NCBI GenBank assembly: GCA_029204045.2
Contig: CM055071.1
Span: 18,200,867-18,264,866, forward strand
Source of the DNA: Tillandsia leiboldiana
Lineage: Eukaryota; Streptophyta; Magnoliopsida; Poales; Bromeliaceae
DNA length: 64,000 nucleotides
Direction: 5' to 3'
The position numbers and the translations under genes were made by a program. This document shows, one piece after another, positions 42,107 to 53,000 of the stretch. The notes beneath the pieces were generated by a model, which had not been told where the DNA came from, did not search any database, and saw only the letters and a list, made by a program, of their open reading frames with translations. Position 1 is the first letter of the stretch. Each line of letters opens with the position of its first letter.

Positions 42107-42876
42107 GATACTTAGGGTTTCCCAACGAGGGTGACTAATACCGATCAATTCAGAAACACTCGAGAGAAACCCTAGAGGCTGGTTTTTACCGTTCTTCTCT
42201 TTCGCCTCTTTTAGGTCAATTCGAAGGTTCTTTCAAGAACATATCTTTTGTCGAATTGATCTAATCTTTGCTTAGAAATTTCTTCTACGGTTCCTCAATG
42301 AGAATCTAAGCAAAGGATCACCATCGAAGTCAATATTCTTATCGACTGAGTTTGCGTCGTGGATTCGACGTGGCATCGTGGATTCGGTGTGCTAAAGGCG
42401 TTTCGTGGATTCGAAACGTGTGCTCGTGGATTCGAGTGGCGTTCGTGGATTCGAACGTGTGCAGTGGGCGTGCAAAATCGGTGGAGCGCGAGGTCCAAGA
42501 AATTGAAGGAGGGGTTAAATTCGTGGAGACGGTAATCACCTTGTTATTCTTCTTTTCTTAGGGATTGTTATTGCGTGGATATCCAACCAGTCAGCGCAAG
42601 GCCCGAAGAAGCTGAAGGAGGGGTTTGAGTCCGTGGAGTCGGTAATCACCTTGTTATTCTTCTATTCTTATTGGATTGTTATTGCGTGTTGGTCCCGTGG
42701 TTTTTCTCCTGGATTGGAGTTTCCACGTAAATCTCGGTGTGCTGTTTTTATTTTCCGCATTGGTTTTTATTTTGCACTGAGATTGAGTTTTTAAGTATTA
42801 CACCTATTCACCCCCCCTCTAGTTGTTTGATAGTACCTATTTAGATCCTTGTGGATCCTATTTAAAAACCTACAAG

Positions 42877-42888
42877 TGGTATCAGAGC
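42877..42888 (+). promoter_or_regulatory. Family D primer-binding site
   Basis: Exact TGGTATCAGAGC two bases after the LTR end; this tight spacing is typical of Copia elements. Confidence 0.92.
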
Positions 42889-42908
42889 GGGTTTTAGGTT
42901 TATCTATT

Positions 42909-44870
42909 ATGTTGGGTGAAAGTGGTAATATTTTTAGACCTCCTCTTTTTGATGGGACTAATTATGCTTATTGGAAAGTGCGGATGAGAGCTTTTCTCAT
43001 CTCAATTGATGAGCGAGTTTGGCAAACCGTGGAACACGGTTGGGTGCATCCTGTTGAGGAAGTAGGAAATTCTACTACCCCAAAACCTCGCTCTAGATGG
43101 TCCAAAGAGGAATTTGAAAGATCTTCTTACAATGGGAAAGGTATGAACGCGTTATTTAATTCTCTTTCCTCGACTGAGTTCACACGAATTTCCGCGTGTG
43201 AAACCGCAAAGGAAATTTGGGATATTCTCAAAATTACACATGAGGGTACTAATCTTGTAAAAATTCAAAAGCTCCAGATGCTTACAAGTCAATTTGACGC
43301 TATTTATATGGAAGAGCATGAATTGTTTACAGATTATTACACTAGACTTCAAGATGTAATTAATACATGTGCTAATTTAGGAGAAAAGATCCCAGAGTCG
43401 AAAATTGTAAGAAAGATACTTCGGACTCTTCCGGAACGGTTTAGGGCAAAGGTTACCGCCATTGAAACCGTTAGTCATCCGGATGAGATGAGTGTAGAGG
43501 AATTAGTAGGTGCTTTGCAAACTTATGAAATGACTTTTCCTACTAATCAAGTTTCTTCCAAGTCTTCTTCTAAGCTTACAGGTATTGCATTCAAATCCAC
43601 AAAGGAAGAAGATAGCGAATCAAGTTCCGACGATGAAATCTCTTTTGCCGATTTTGAAGAACAATTGGCGCGGATCACAAAGAAATTTCGTCGGAAATTT
43701 TGGAAGAATCGAACCGATGGATCTTCATCCACGAAACCATCTAAAGGATCATCGGGTTCTAAATCCTCTTACCTCAAAGGCGTTGCAAAACCTTCTAAAG
43801 AAAAAGAAAAATATGATTTCGAAGGGGAAATCCAATGCTATCGATGCAAAGGCTACGACCATTTTTCAACGGATTGTCCTTCTCCGAAATCATATAAAAA
43901 GAAGGCTTTGCAAGCGAAAACTTGGGACGATTCTACTTCTAATGAATCGACCTCAAGTAAAGAGGAAAAAATCGTTGCTTCTCATGCCTCTCATTTTCCC
44001 TCTTCTAATAATTGTTTATCATCTTTAGTCACTGACTCTACTCCTTTGGTTTTGTATGAAACATCAACAACCGGCGGAGAGTCATCAAGTGAGGGGGAGT
44101 CGGACGAGGAAGAACTCGTTGAGGCATATCAACAACTTCTTGCGGAATCTAAGAAGATGGCCAAACATATCAAGAAGTTGAGAAAGCAACGACTTGAAGA
44201 TCAAGACGAGAATCATGCTTTAAAGATAAAACTTCATGATCTCGAGGAGGAACGAGAACGTTTATTGGAAAACAATAAAATCCTCCAAGAAGAGCGAAAC
44301 CAATCGGAGACAAACGCTAAATCATATATGGACAAGATTGGTTTTCTAGAAAAACAGTTTGAGGATATTCATGTCACCAATCAAGCTTTGACCAAGCAAG
44401 TTCATCAACTTAAATCCGACATACAAAGGTTTTCAACCGGTTCCAAGAAATTTGATTGTATATCCGGATTAGGTCAAACAAGCAAGGTTGGTTTGGGATT
44501 TAAGAAGGATCAAACTGTGCATGCTTCAAGTTCCACATTCAAATTGAGAGGAAGAACGTGTCACCTTTGTGGACTTGAAGGACATTTGGTGAAGAATTGC
44601 CCGAAAAAGAGAAAGAAAAATCCTTCGGCAACTTCATCTACGGGGCAGACTCAACGGACTCAAAAGATACATCAAGTCAAAGGAGTTCACTCAACCCACC
44701 AAAGGTCCGAGCCACCACATCAATCATACAAGTGGATCATTGCGAGGCAAAGACCTAAGGTGGATCAACAGTCAAAGCGGACAACCCCCGGCCACAACGA
44801 ATCAAGACAACCCAAAATCCAGCGATTTTGGATTCGGAAAGGTGATATCTTTCCTTGTCTTAAGTTCTAA
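42909..44870 (+). CDS. Family D gag with two zinc knuckles and a coiled coil, intact
   Basis: A 653-residue ORF. It starts MLGESGNIFRPPLFDGTNYA, the N-terminal signature of Copia gag (DUF4219-like), followed by a UBN2-type capsid region (WDILKITHEGTNLVKIQKLQ, SKIVRKILRTLPERF). A first knuckle CYRCKGYDHFSTDC lies at residue 310. A Glu/Lys-rich coiled coil (about 415-530) follows, and a second knuckle CHLCGLEGHLVKNC lies at residue 551. An ATG at 42849 is in frame, but it lies within the LTR and primer site, so 42909 is preferred. Most Copia gags have a single knuckle, so the duplicated, widely spaced pair is notable. No polymerase follows. Confidence 0.9.
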   Translation: MLGESGNIFRPPLFDGTNYAYWKVRMRAFLISIDERVWQTVEHGWVHPVEEVGNSTTPKPRSRWSKEEFERSSYNGKGMNALFNSLSSTEFTRISACETAKEIWDILKITHEGTNLVKIQKLQMLTSQFDAIYMEEHELFTDYYTRLQDVINTCANLGEKIPESKIVRKILRTLPERFRAKVTAIETVSHPDEMSVEELVGALQTYEMTFPTNQVSSKSSSKLTGIAFKSTKEEDSESSSDDEISFADFEEQLARITKKFRRKFWKNRTDGSSSTKPSKGSSGSKSSYLKGVAKPSKEKEKYDFEGEIQCYRCKGYDHFSTDCPSPKSYKKKALQAKTWDDSTSNESTSSKEEKIVASHASHFPSSNNCLSSLVTDSTPLVLYETSTTGGESSSEGESDEEELVEAYQQLLAESKKMAKHIKKLRKQRLEDQDENHALKIKLHDLEEERERLLENNKILQEERNQSETNAKSYMDKIGFLEKQFEDIHVTNQALTKQVHQLKSDIQRFSTGSKKFDCISGLGQTSKVGLGFKKDQTVHASSSTFKLRGRTCHLCGLEGHLVKNCPKKRKKNPSATSSTGQTQRTQKIHQVKGVHSTHQRSEPPHQSYKWIIARQRPKVDQQSKRTTPGHNESRQPKIQRFWIRKGDIFPCLKF

Positions 44871-46628
44871 TTAGCTTATGACTGTATGTAATGCTTTGAT
44901 TGGTTTTCCCTTTATATTTTTCTTAATCTTTGCATTACATGTGTTTTCAATGCTCTTGGTTTTATGTTTTGATCTTTAACAAAAGGTTTTTAATGAACAA
45001 GTGCATTGAATAAAAAGGGGCTTCACGGTTATTCACTCCAAATTAATTTTATATGGATTATCAACTTTACTCCATAATCATAATCTTGAAGATACTTCAT
45101 TATAGGAGTTTTTGATATTATAAGCATCAAATTTTAGAAATCAGGTGTGATCCTTAGATGCTTAATCTATCTCGGTTGTGTGAATTCATTGTGATAAATG
45201 TGAGACAACCGATAGACTAAAATTTGGGATTTAATTCTCTCACGTAAGAGATTGCCTTCTTACAAGGGTAAATAATTGAATTATGAAAGATGTGGAAAGA
45301 GTTACATCCGAAAGGAGTGTGAAAACTACCACCACATGCTGGAAAGAGCTGCCACCCCGGTCGTCCTGTTTGTGTGTGAAGCTACCACATGTTATGGATG
45401 CTTGATAGTATTTTATGAGAAAATCTTTAGTTGAAGCATTTGGAGATTTATATGCAAAGCTCTTATTTTTTTGAACAATCTCCTGGTTGGTATAAGGTGG
45501 GATAGTTGAAAGATGCTCAAAGAGCCACCCTTAGGTATTTTAGTGCTTATCTCAATTTGAAAGGGTAGAATTCAAGATTGATGTCGTTTGGAAATCTCCG
45601 TAAGTCATCTTTGTAAATCCGTTACATCTTGATAGACTTTGGATCTCAAGATTATTTTTGATGACTTGTGTTTGATGAATATAACATGAAAAACGGTTTA
45701 TAATGTTTTACCTTTATTTTTCATGAGTTTGGAGTAAATCTTTTTAATTTTTATAATTAATTGGATTGAATGACATCTATGTGAATTCATTGTTTTTCAA
45801 AGCACTTAAATGGATTTCTTGATTGTATACAAATCGGTATTTGAAAAGATTTCAAAATTTGGATTTGTTTCAAGAAATTTTTGCTTTTTGGCTCTGTTGT
45901 TCCGGTACCTGCTTTTTAGTACCTGAAAATCCAATCCGGATTAGAAAATCCAATCCGGATCCCGAATGTGAAGTTTCTGGTTTTTCACTTGCGTACCGGT
46001 ACTACATTTTTAGTACCGGAACTACATTGCGGATCCGGATCCCCCTGCCTGTCAATCCGGATCCCGAACGATGGTTTTTCGGTTTTTACACTGCGTACCG
46101 GTACGCGACTTCTGGTACCGGTACGCGATCTGGGATTCCTTATATTCCGAGACTACAATGTTTTTATTTCATCTCTCCCACTTCAAAACCCTCCCTCTCT
46201 CTCTCTAAAACATCTCTAAGGGGTTTTTCATCAAGATCAAGTGATTTTTTGCTTTGATTTGTAAGTTTCTTCATTAATCTTCCTTACTTTTGTTTCAAAA
46301 CCCTAGTTTTTAGGTTTTGATGTTTTATTTTGGGATTTTTGAGTTGATGTTTACTCCAAATGAAATCTCTTGCTTAAATCACTCTTAATTCATGTTTAGA
46401 ACATATTTGGTTGCTTTCTATCTAATTAGATTCATGTTTTCATGCTTATTTGATTGAATCTAACATTTTCATGTGTTCTTGACATAGAAAAAATTGAGAA
46501 TTAGGGCTTTTAATGCAAATAAATTTTGAATGATGAATCATCAATTGTGACATGTTTAGAATGTTTCTTAGACATGTTTAAGCCTTCCTATACGATCAAA
46601 TCACAGTGCATTGTGTTCTTTGTAGGAA
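44871..46628 (+). other. Family D spacer with promoter-like CCGG array and a leader/intron-like segment
   Basis: No ORF of note. From 45900 to 46127 about nine CCGG-centred motifs occur (GTACCGGTAC, AATCCGGAT, GGATCCGGATCC). A pyrimidine-rich leader-like stretch (46165-46210) is followed by TTTGTAAGTTTCTTC (possible 5' splice site, about 46260) and TTCTTTGTAG (possible acceptor, about 46624), just before the PTP ATG. This looks like a separate transcription unit start. Confidence 0.5.
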
Positions 46629-47176
46629 ATGGCATTTTCATGGCTTCTTGCACTAGTGGTTTTGATGGCCACTGGAAGTGGACGTGGTCGCGGTTCTGGA
46701 AAGAAAAAGGCTACCAAGCGATCACGCAACGAGGATTCAACTAGCTCAGATTCTGAACATTCCTCAGAATATGAAGAGGAATTAGTTCAAGGAAAGGGGA
46801 AAGCACCTTTGGCTTCAAGGAAAAAGAAGGGTGCGGATTCTCCTCGGCGTAGAAGTACCGGTGGACCGGTAATACGCGAGCGCTCACAACGGAGATCAAA
46901 TGTTGATGAAAGTGAACCGCATGTGAGTGCAAAACGCCGTGCCAGATTTGCAAACCGCACATGCATTGGAGAGCGACACGTGAACTTTAACGAGCTATGT
47001 CGTGAGGTGCCAGACTTTGCAAGGCTTTTGGAACGAAGTCATATTCGGCCACTTGGCAGAGTTCAACCTAAGATGGGTTTTTGTGTGGAGATCATCAGGG
47101 AATTCTACATGCAAGGTAACATACTTCAAAAAGACCATGACACCGGAGCTTTCGTCTTTGAAACAACAGTTAGAGG
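46629..47176 (+). CDS. PTP-type ORF of family D, C-terminus removed by a family C LTR
   Basis: Encodes a basic, Ser-rich N-terminus (GRGRGSGKKKATKRSR, then an acidic Ser/Glu patch), followed by a conserved core CIGERHVNFNELCREVPDF and REFYMQGNILQKDHDTGAF. A second ATG at 46665 may be the real start, because residues 1-12 are an isolated hydrophobic stretch. The core matches the ORF at 28873-29923. A family C LTR enters after ..FETTVRG. Function is unknown. Confidence 0.7.
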
Positions 47177-50019
47177 TGTCACGCCCCGGGGTCGGAACTG
47201 TACCCCGGGCTCGCCAACAGATCCGCCGTCCCTACAGGAAGCCCCGTAGAGACGTAGCGTCTACCTGCAAATAAGCATCTATACTAACAGATATCAGAGC
47301 TGTAGAATAAAAAAACTAACTATGAACAGAAAGTAGAAAGTCTCTCGAAAATATAATACATAAAATCCTCACTAGTAATACAGAAGTCTCTCAAAAGAAA
47401 ACAAAAGAGTACAACTCGATCCCTCACTACATGATCTCTCAAACATGACACCACCAAAATATAAGGGTACCTCTATAACACACTGAAGCTGAAGGGGGGA
47501 AGGGATCTATCTCGCGACTCCCTTACCTCGGTCTGAAGGAGCAGGATCAGCAACTGGTACCGCAGGAACTGGAGCTGAAGTCCCTGGGGAAAAAGACACC
47601 ACGACGGGTGTGAGAACTACCTCCCACAGTAGTTCTCAGTGGGTGCCGCCAACAAGCCCGACGGTCTGCCCACTAAGTCCACTAGAGGCATAAAGTAACA
47701 AAAGAAATGCAATATAGAAAAGCTGGAAAGTAAACATCTACTGCTACTATGCCTCTATCTAAAATGCTCAAGGAATAGGACAGAAGGACGATATGCCGCT
47801 ACTGATACTCAACTCAAATCACTTAATCCAAACTGACTGCCACAACGGGTCCAGTCAAGCCTGCGCCTACCTACTGCTGTAGGTATGTCCGGTACTCCAA
47901 CCCGGTATCTAGCTCAATCTCAAACCGGTACTACAACCCGGTCTCGCCTACTCCGGAGTGGCACTCGAGGGGAGCGACCCACACGAGTAAAATATCTGCG
48001 CAACACTGTCGAACACAAATGTGGCTCATGCAGGCTATGATCCAATCACTATCTCACTCACTGGCTAAAAATCCACACTGTCACTATGACCATGTCCCAA
48101 AGATCCCAGAGCCAATATCACTGTCACTATCATAATGCAAGCTGGTCTGCAGACTGCTACAGACGCCACTCGGTCCCCAGACGCGAGTGCAAATGCAACC
48201 CTAGCTAATAAACCTCCCAGCCCGCGACTCGGGGGAAAAATCACTATGTCCAGAATGACCAGAGTACAACCACTGTGGGGAAGTTAAGGTGATGAGCAAA
48301 TCTGAATACATGTTCACATTTTCTGTAGTCTAATTGTGCATGAATAATTAATTAACTGACATTTAAGCTAAGTTGAGTTTTCATGTTGTAAGAGTTCAAA
48401 TAATGCCAGTGGTTCAATGAGATCATCATATTTAACAGCTATCAACTGTGGGTACTAACATACAGTTCTCACCTAATATTGGGGTCATAAATTAACATGC
48501 ATGCTACTATATTCGCAGAATTAGAGTGCAGTCCATAGATTTTGAAAGCAGGATCACCCACCTGAACACGCTAACTGTCCAGGGTCGTACAGATAAGAGA
48601 GTTCAGAAACAGCCCCAGCACAAAATCCTCCAAGCTAGCCACACCGTTGTAGTCCTCACAATGTCCTGGGTACAACACAAACCAATTCTTCACTTAAAAT
48701 TCACAACAAAATCCCAAGTTCAACATCCTGCATGAACAGTCCTCTTGCCACGAAATTTTCACCTGAAAATATTCTTCTAGAAATTCCAATAAAAATACCA
48801 CGGCGATGCTCGCGAAGTGTAGATGTCGATAGGCTCTTGAATCGTCGAATTCCGATGTCCGAATGAGGAGATAAAAATTCGCAAAGTGAGTGCTGTCCAG
48901 GAATCTCACAGCAAAATAGTGGCTCAGCAATGCCTCGAAAACCGTGCCAAAAACCCAAATCTAGACAAAACACTCAACACGAAAGTCGAAGATATACCTC
49001 TCGTGAATCCAACGGCGCAAAAATCACTGAAAACGACTGTCGGGGTGGCTCTGTGGAATTTTTAGACCGAAATGCGGCGATAACGGGCCTCCGACAGAAA
49101 CACGCCGTACTGCGCTACGATGCCGGAAACGTCGTCGCCGGAGCCTCCAGAAAATCTGAAACTTTGCGGGAAGATTGGTAAGAGGGAGAGGAGAAAATTT
49201 CATGAAAGGCTCAAGAGCCAAATCTCACGAAAAAGGGGTGAAAAAGTCTGCCCAAAGCAGCCTATTTATAGGCTCCAGGAAAAATCAGCCCAAAAGCAAC
49301 TTTCGAATTTTTGGGCCCAGGGATTTCGGGCGCCCGAATTTTCCGGGGTGCTACAGTAACGGGCCCGGATCGTTACTGTATGCGCCCGAATCATTCTCAG
49401 GCCGCCACGTGTCCCTGATTCGCCCTCTGTACCCGGCGCACGAACCCCGACGAATCCAGCGATGCCACGTGTCCCGACCAGGCGACGTGCACCGCTGCGC
49501 CCAACCAACCAACCACGGGGCGCCACGTGGCGCCCCCACGTCGATCCCGGTCAACGCACGTCGCGCGACGTGCGCGGCCGCGCCGCCGCCGGCTCCGGGT
49601 CGGGCACGCGCCCCGAGGCAACCGCCTCAACAGCCGTAGCCGCGTGGACCGAGTGCACGAGAACCCGCCAACCACGTGATGCCACGTGTCCCCCGGTCCA
49701 CCGTGCACCAGAGCCGAAGATCCGTGGACCGCGCGCACAACACCGCACCAACCACGGGGTGCCACGTGGCCTACCCTCGGTCCACCGTGCACCCCGCCAA
49801 AGCCCGTGGACCGCGCAAGCTGCGCCGGCCAACCGAAGCGCGCCACGTGGCCCGCGACCGGTGCACGGCTCCCGCGGTGGACCGCGCGCCTGTGCCGCCG
49901 CCCGCCGCTGCGCTCCGCCTCGCTCCGCCGCTGCCGGCGCCTCTCCGGCCGCCGGAATAGTAACACCATGCCTCAAAATCCGTGTTTTCGCGTCCGGGCT
50001 CCGAAAAATTCAAGTTAAT
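47177..50019 (-). mobile_element. Family C LTR, minus orientation, U3 end cut by the next family C element
   Basis: Starts TGTCACGCCCCGGGGTCG inside the PTP ORF. Reading rightward it shows U5/R, TATAAATAGG on the minus strand (49270-49261) and a U3 with seven CACGTG G-boxes (49406-49849). It ends at 50019 in ..TCAAGTTAA, where another TGTCACGCCCC terminus begins. The missing beginning of the LTR may lie beyond the N gap. Confidence 0.87.
49400..49900 (-). promoter_or_regulatory. Dense G-box array in a family C U3
   Basis: CACGTG at 49406, 49466, 49524, 49673, 49683, 49763 and 49844. CGGTCCACCGTGCAC and CCGTGGACCGCG strings alternate with them, so a degenerate unit of roughly 80-100 bp is repeated. 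The segment is over two-thirds G+C. Confidence 0.78.
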
Positions 50020-53000
50020 TGTCACGCCCCGGGGTCGAAACTGCGACCCGGGCTCGCCAACAGATCCGCCACCTATGCCAAATCTGCATAGGCGAAGCGT
50101 CCTACCTGCAAAAAGAGCTACAGCTAACAGATATCAGAGCTAAAAGATAAAACTGCTATAGAAATAATATCAATCACTGTACAACAGAAGATAAAACAAC
50201 AAGGTCCATCTCCCAAAAATGATAATCATACAATAACCTCGAGTACAAAACTCATAGCTCAACAGGGAGATATCTCAAATACAACATCAGTGTACCAGCT
50301 CTCAATACATCATATCCTCACTACATCAGTCTCTCAAAAGAGGAAATGAATACTAATCTACCGACTATACTGAAGATCTCCTCAAAAGGGGGGGGGGGTA
50401 CCGCTACTCTCCAATGAGTCAGGATCAAGCTCGCTACTCCCTCACCGCGAACAGCAACCGCAGAAACGGCAACACCCGCCAAGACTCTGCAAAACAAGGG
50501 AGAAAAAGGACAAAAAGGGGGAAAAACCCCCGACGGGCGTGAGAACTACGCAAAAAGGGAGTTCTCAGTGGGTATCGCCACTAGGCCCGACGATCTGCCC
50601 ACCAAGACCACTAGAGGCAAAAGATAACTAATACAGTAAGACTTAAAGAAGAAGCAGAAGACACTCTACAGCTACCATGCCTCTATCTGAATGCTCAAAT
50701 GGGGAAACTCTGATAAATATATGCAACACTCGCACACGAGGTGCTCAATCGACCCAATCGAGCTGACTGCCACATCGGGTCCAGTCAAACCTGCGCCCAC
50801 CTACAACCACCTCCCGCTGACGGGCAGGAATTACGTAGGGCGTCCAAACGGACTAACTCGCTATTGAGTAGTGGCTCATGCAGGCTATAGTCATAATCCA
50901 TGCTCTCTCTCTCAGAACGGATAGACTCAAGATGCTCAACCTCTCACACAATGGTCAAAGAACCCACAACGACCACGGGACCATCGTCAAACCCCGAACG
51001 GTTCCCAACAATACTAGCACTGGTCTAAACACAGCTACTAGACTCCACTCGGTCCCCCAGGCACGAGTGTAACAAAAAGTATCTGCCTGAATAAACCCAA
51101 TCGATAGACCAGTAATCACTGGTACTGCCTGCTCTGCTGTCGAACTCAAGAACCCCACCTGGTGCCCGGCGCTCACACCGTGGAAAGCCTACTCCGGAGT
51201 GGCACTCGAGGGGAGCGACCCACACGAGTAAAGTATCATTGTTTCAAGCATCACTGTATCAAGTATCACGGTATCGAGTATCTCTGTAACCACTGTCTCA
51301 TAATAGCAGGACTGGATCAAGACTATGATCAAAGTGGGAAACTCCGTCCCCTAACAAAACCCCGATCTGATGCAATAGTACTCAAAAAGTGGGAAACACC
51401 ATCCACTAGAACAAATCTGATACCCAATCTGATGCAATAGTCAACATCCGGTCAACCGCCCAAAGTCCGCGGTCACCGCAATAACCCACGACCCACAATT
51501 GGGTAAAATAATCAAGATCCGGTCAACCGCCTACTGTCCGCGGTTGCCGCAATAACCCACAATCCAACATCAAGCACACCCTGTCTCTGACCCGAAGGTC
51601 CCAGCTACACTATCCCAAACCTCTGCTCGAACCCGAGCAACATGACTCAAAAGTCTAAATAAAAAGGAGAAAGAAAGCAATCATGGTTTCTCCTAAGTCA
51701 AATCCCAAAAGATAGTGTATCAGTAAAAGATGGCCTAACTATATGTCCATACACATATGTCCATACAAGCATGCATTTGTCCTCAAGAAGGATAAAGAAA
51801 ATAAACCTCATGCCAGAATTAGCAATGACCATACCTGTCCATGATTTTCGATCCATAATCACTCCTTGGAGTAGAACCTGCACATAACTACATGATCCTA
51901 TCCCATTGTATAAACCAGCCTCATAAAAAGGGTTATATGCTAACATGGCATGATAATTAATCATATAGGGTAACCTTGCCTTAGGTAAGCTTCCACTAAT
52001 CATCAACCTAAATGTCTGATTATTACCATCGTCATAATATGAATAATTAACTTGCAATTCCCATAAATCAACATTGTTAAGCTTACCAATCAATCCCAGG
52101 TATTGTACCCTACACCTGCATGCAATTCTAACATATAGAGTTAGAGAACCGTCCACCGGTTCTCGGAACAAAGCACCCACCTGAAAAGCTGACTGTCCAA
52201 AGCCCAACAGCTGAAAACACCAGATAACTCTAATCCCTTGCTCCAATAAGTTCAGCACACCCGTAACTCTCCTGGCCCAATACAAAGTCCACTATTACAC
52301 ATACATTCCAAAAATCTGCACTCACACACACATACAACAACAGTCCCAGAAATGCTTAATTTTCACCTGCAGCAAGAGCCCAGAAAATTCCCAGAAAAAT
52401 ATCACCGCGATCCTCGCGTCGATAGTTTCGAAACGGTAGCTTGCACGCCCAAATCATAGTTCGGTAAGCCAAGATATAAATTCGACAAGGTGGTACACTC
52501 AAAAGATTTCAGCACAAAAGACTGTAGCACTGTACACAGAGAAACAGTGATTCTCACCTCTGATGAAATCTCATAAAAATCAAAGAAAAATACGAGCGCG
52601 TTCCTTGCGATCTGTAGATGAAAAAGTTGTATAAGCTCGTTTCCGGCTGACGCTTGTGCGCAAAGTTATGGCCAAAACACCTCGATGCTGCCCCACAAAG
52701 CCAAACAGAAAATGGGTCACAGTGTTGCCTCCGGATCCATGCCAAAAACTCGCAACGGGAAAGCGCGATCAATACGAAAGATGAAGCCCTACCTCTTAGG
52801 AGTCTGTCGGCGCAAGAATCACAGAAAAAGGATCTCGGGGTAGCCCAGGGGAGTCAAAACACTGCCGCTGCGACGAAGAAGAACACAAGAATGCAACGTC
52901 GCGCCGCGCCGTAAAATGGGGAACCTTGGGATTCAAGCCTCCTAAAATCCTAGAACTTGGTAGGAAGATCAAGGGTGAAGAGGTGAACAACTTTTCTTAA

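Larger units (their letters stand above)
41567..42874 (+). repeat. Family D 5' LTR
   Basis: TGTTACGG..CCTACA, 1.31 kb. It carries five TACCGG motifs (41891-42040), then TATAAATA at 42099-42106. Repeated GTGGATTCG units follow (about 42358-42450), and a C-tract block near the end is shared with the minus copy. Confidence 0.85.
41567..47176 (+). mobile_element. Family D non-autonomous Copia-type retrotransposon: LTR, gag, PTP ORF, no pol; 3' part cut by family C
   Basis: LTR 41567-42874, primer-binding site 42877-42888, gag 42909-44870, a 1.75-kb non-coding spacer and the start of a PTP-type ORF at about 46629, which is truncated at 47176 by a family C LTR. No protease, integrase, reverse transcriptase or RNase H motif is visible between gag and PTP. 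The minus-oriented copy at 26915-29923 supplies the other end (PTP ORF, polypurine tract, LTR). Together they suggest the order LTR-gag-PTP-LTR. Confidence 0.78.
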
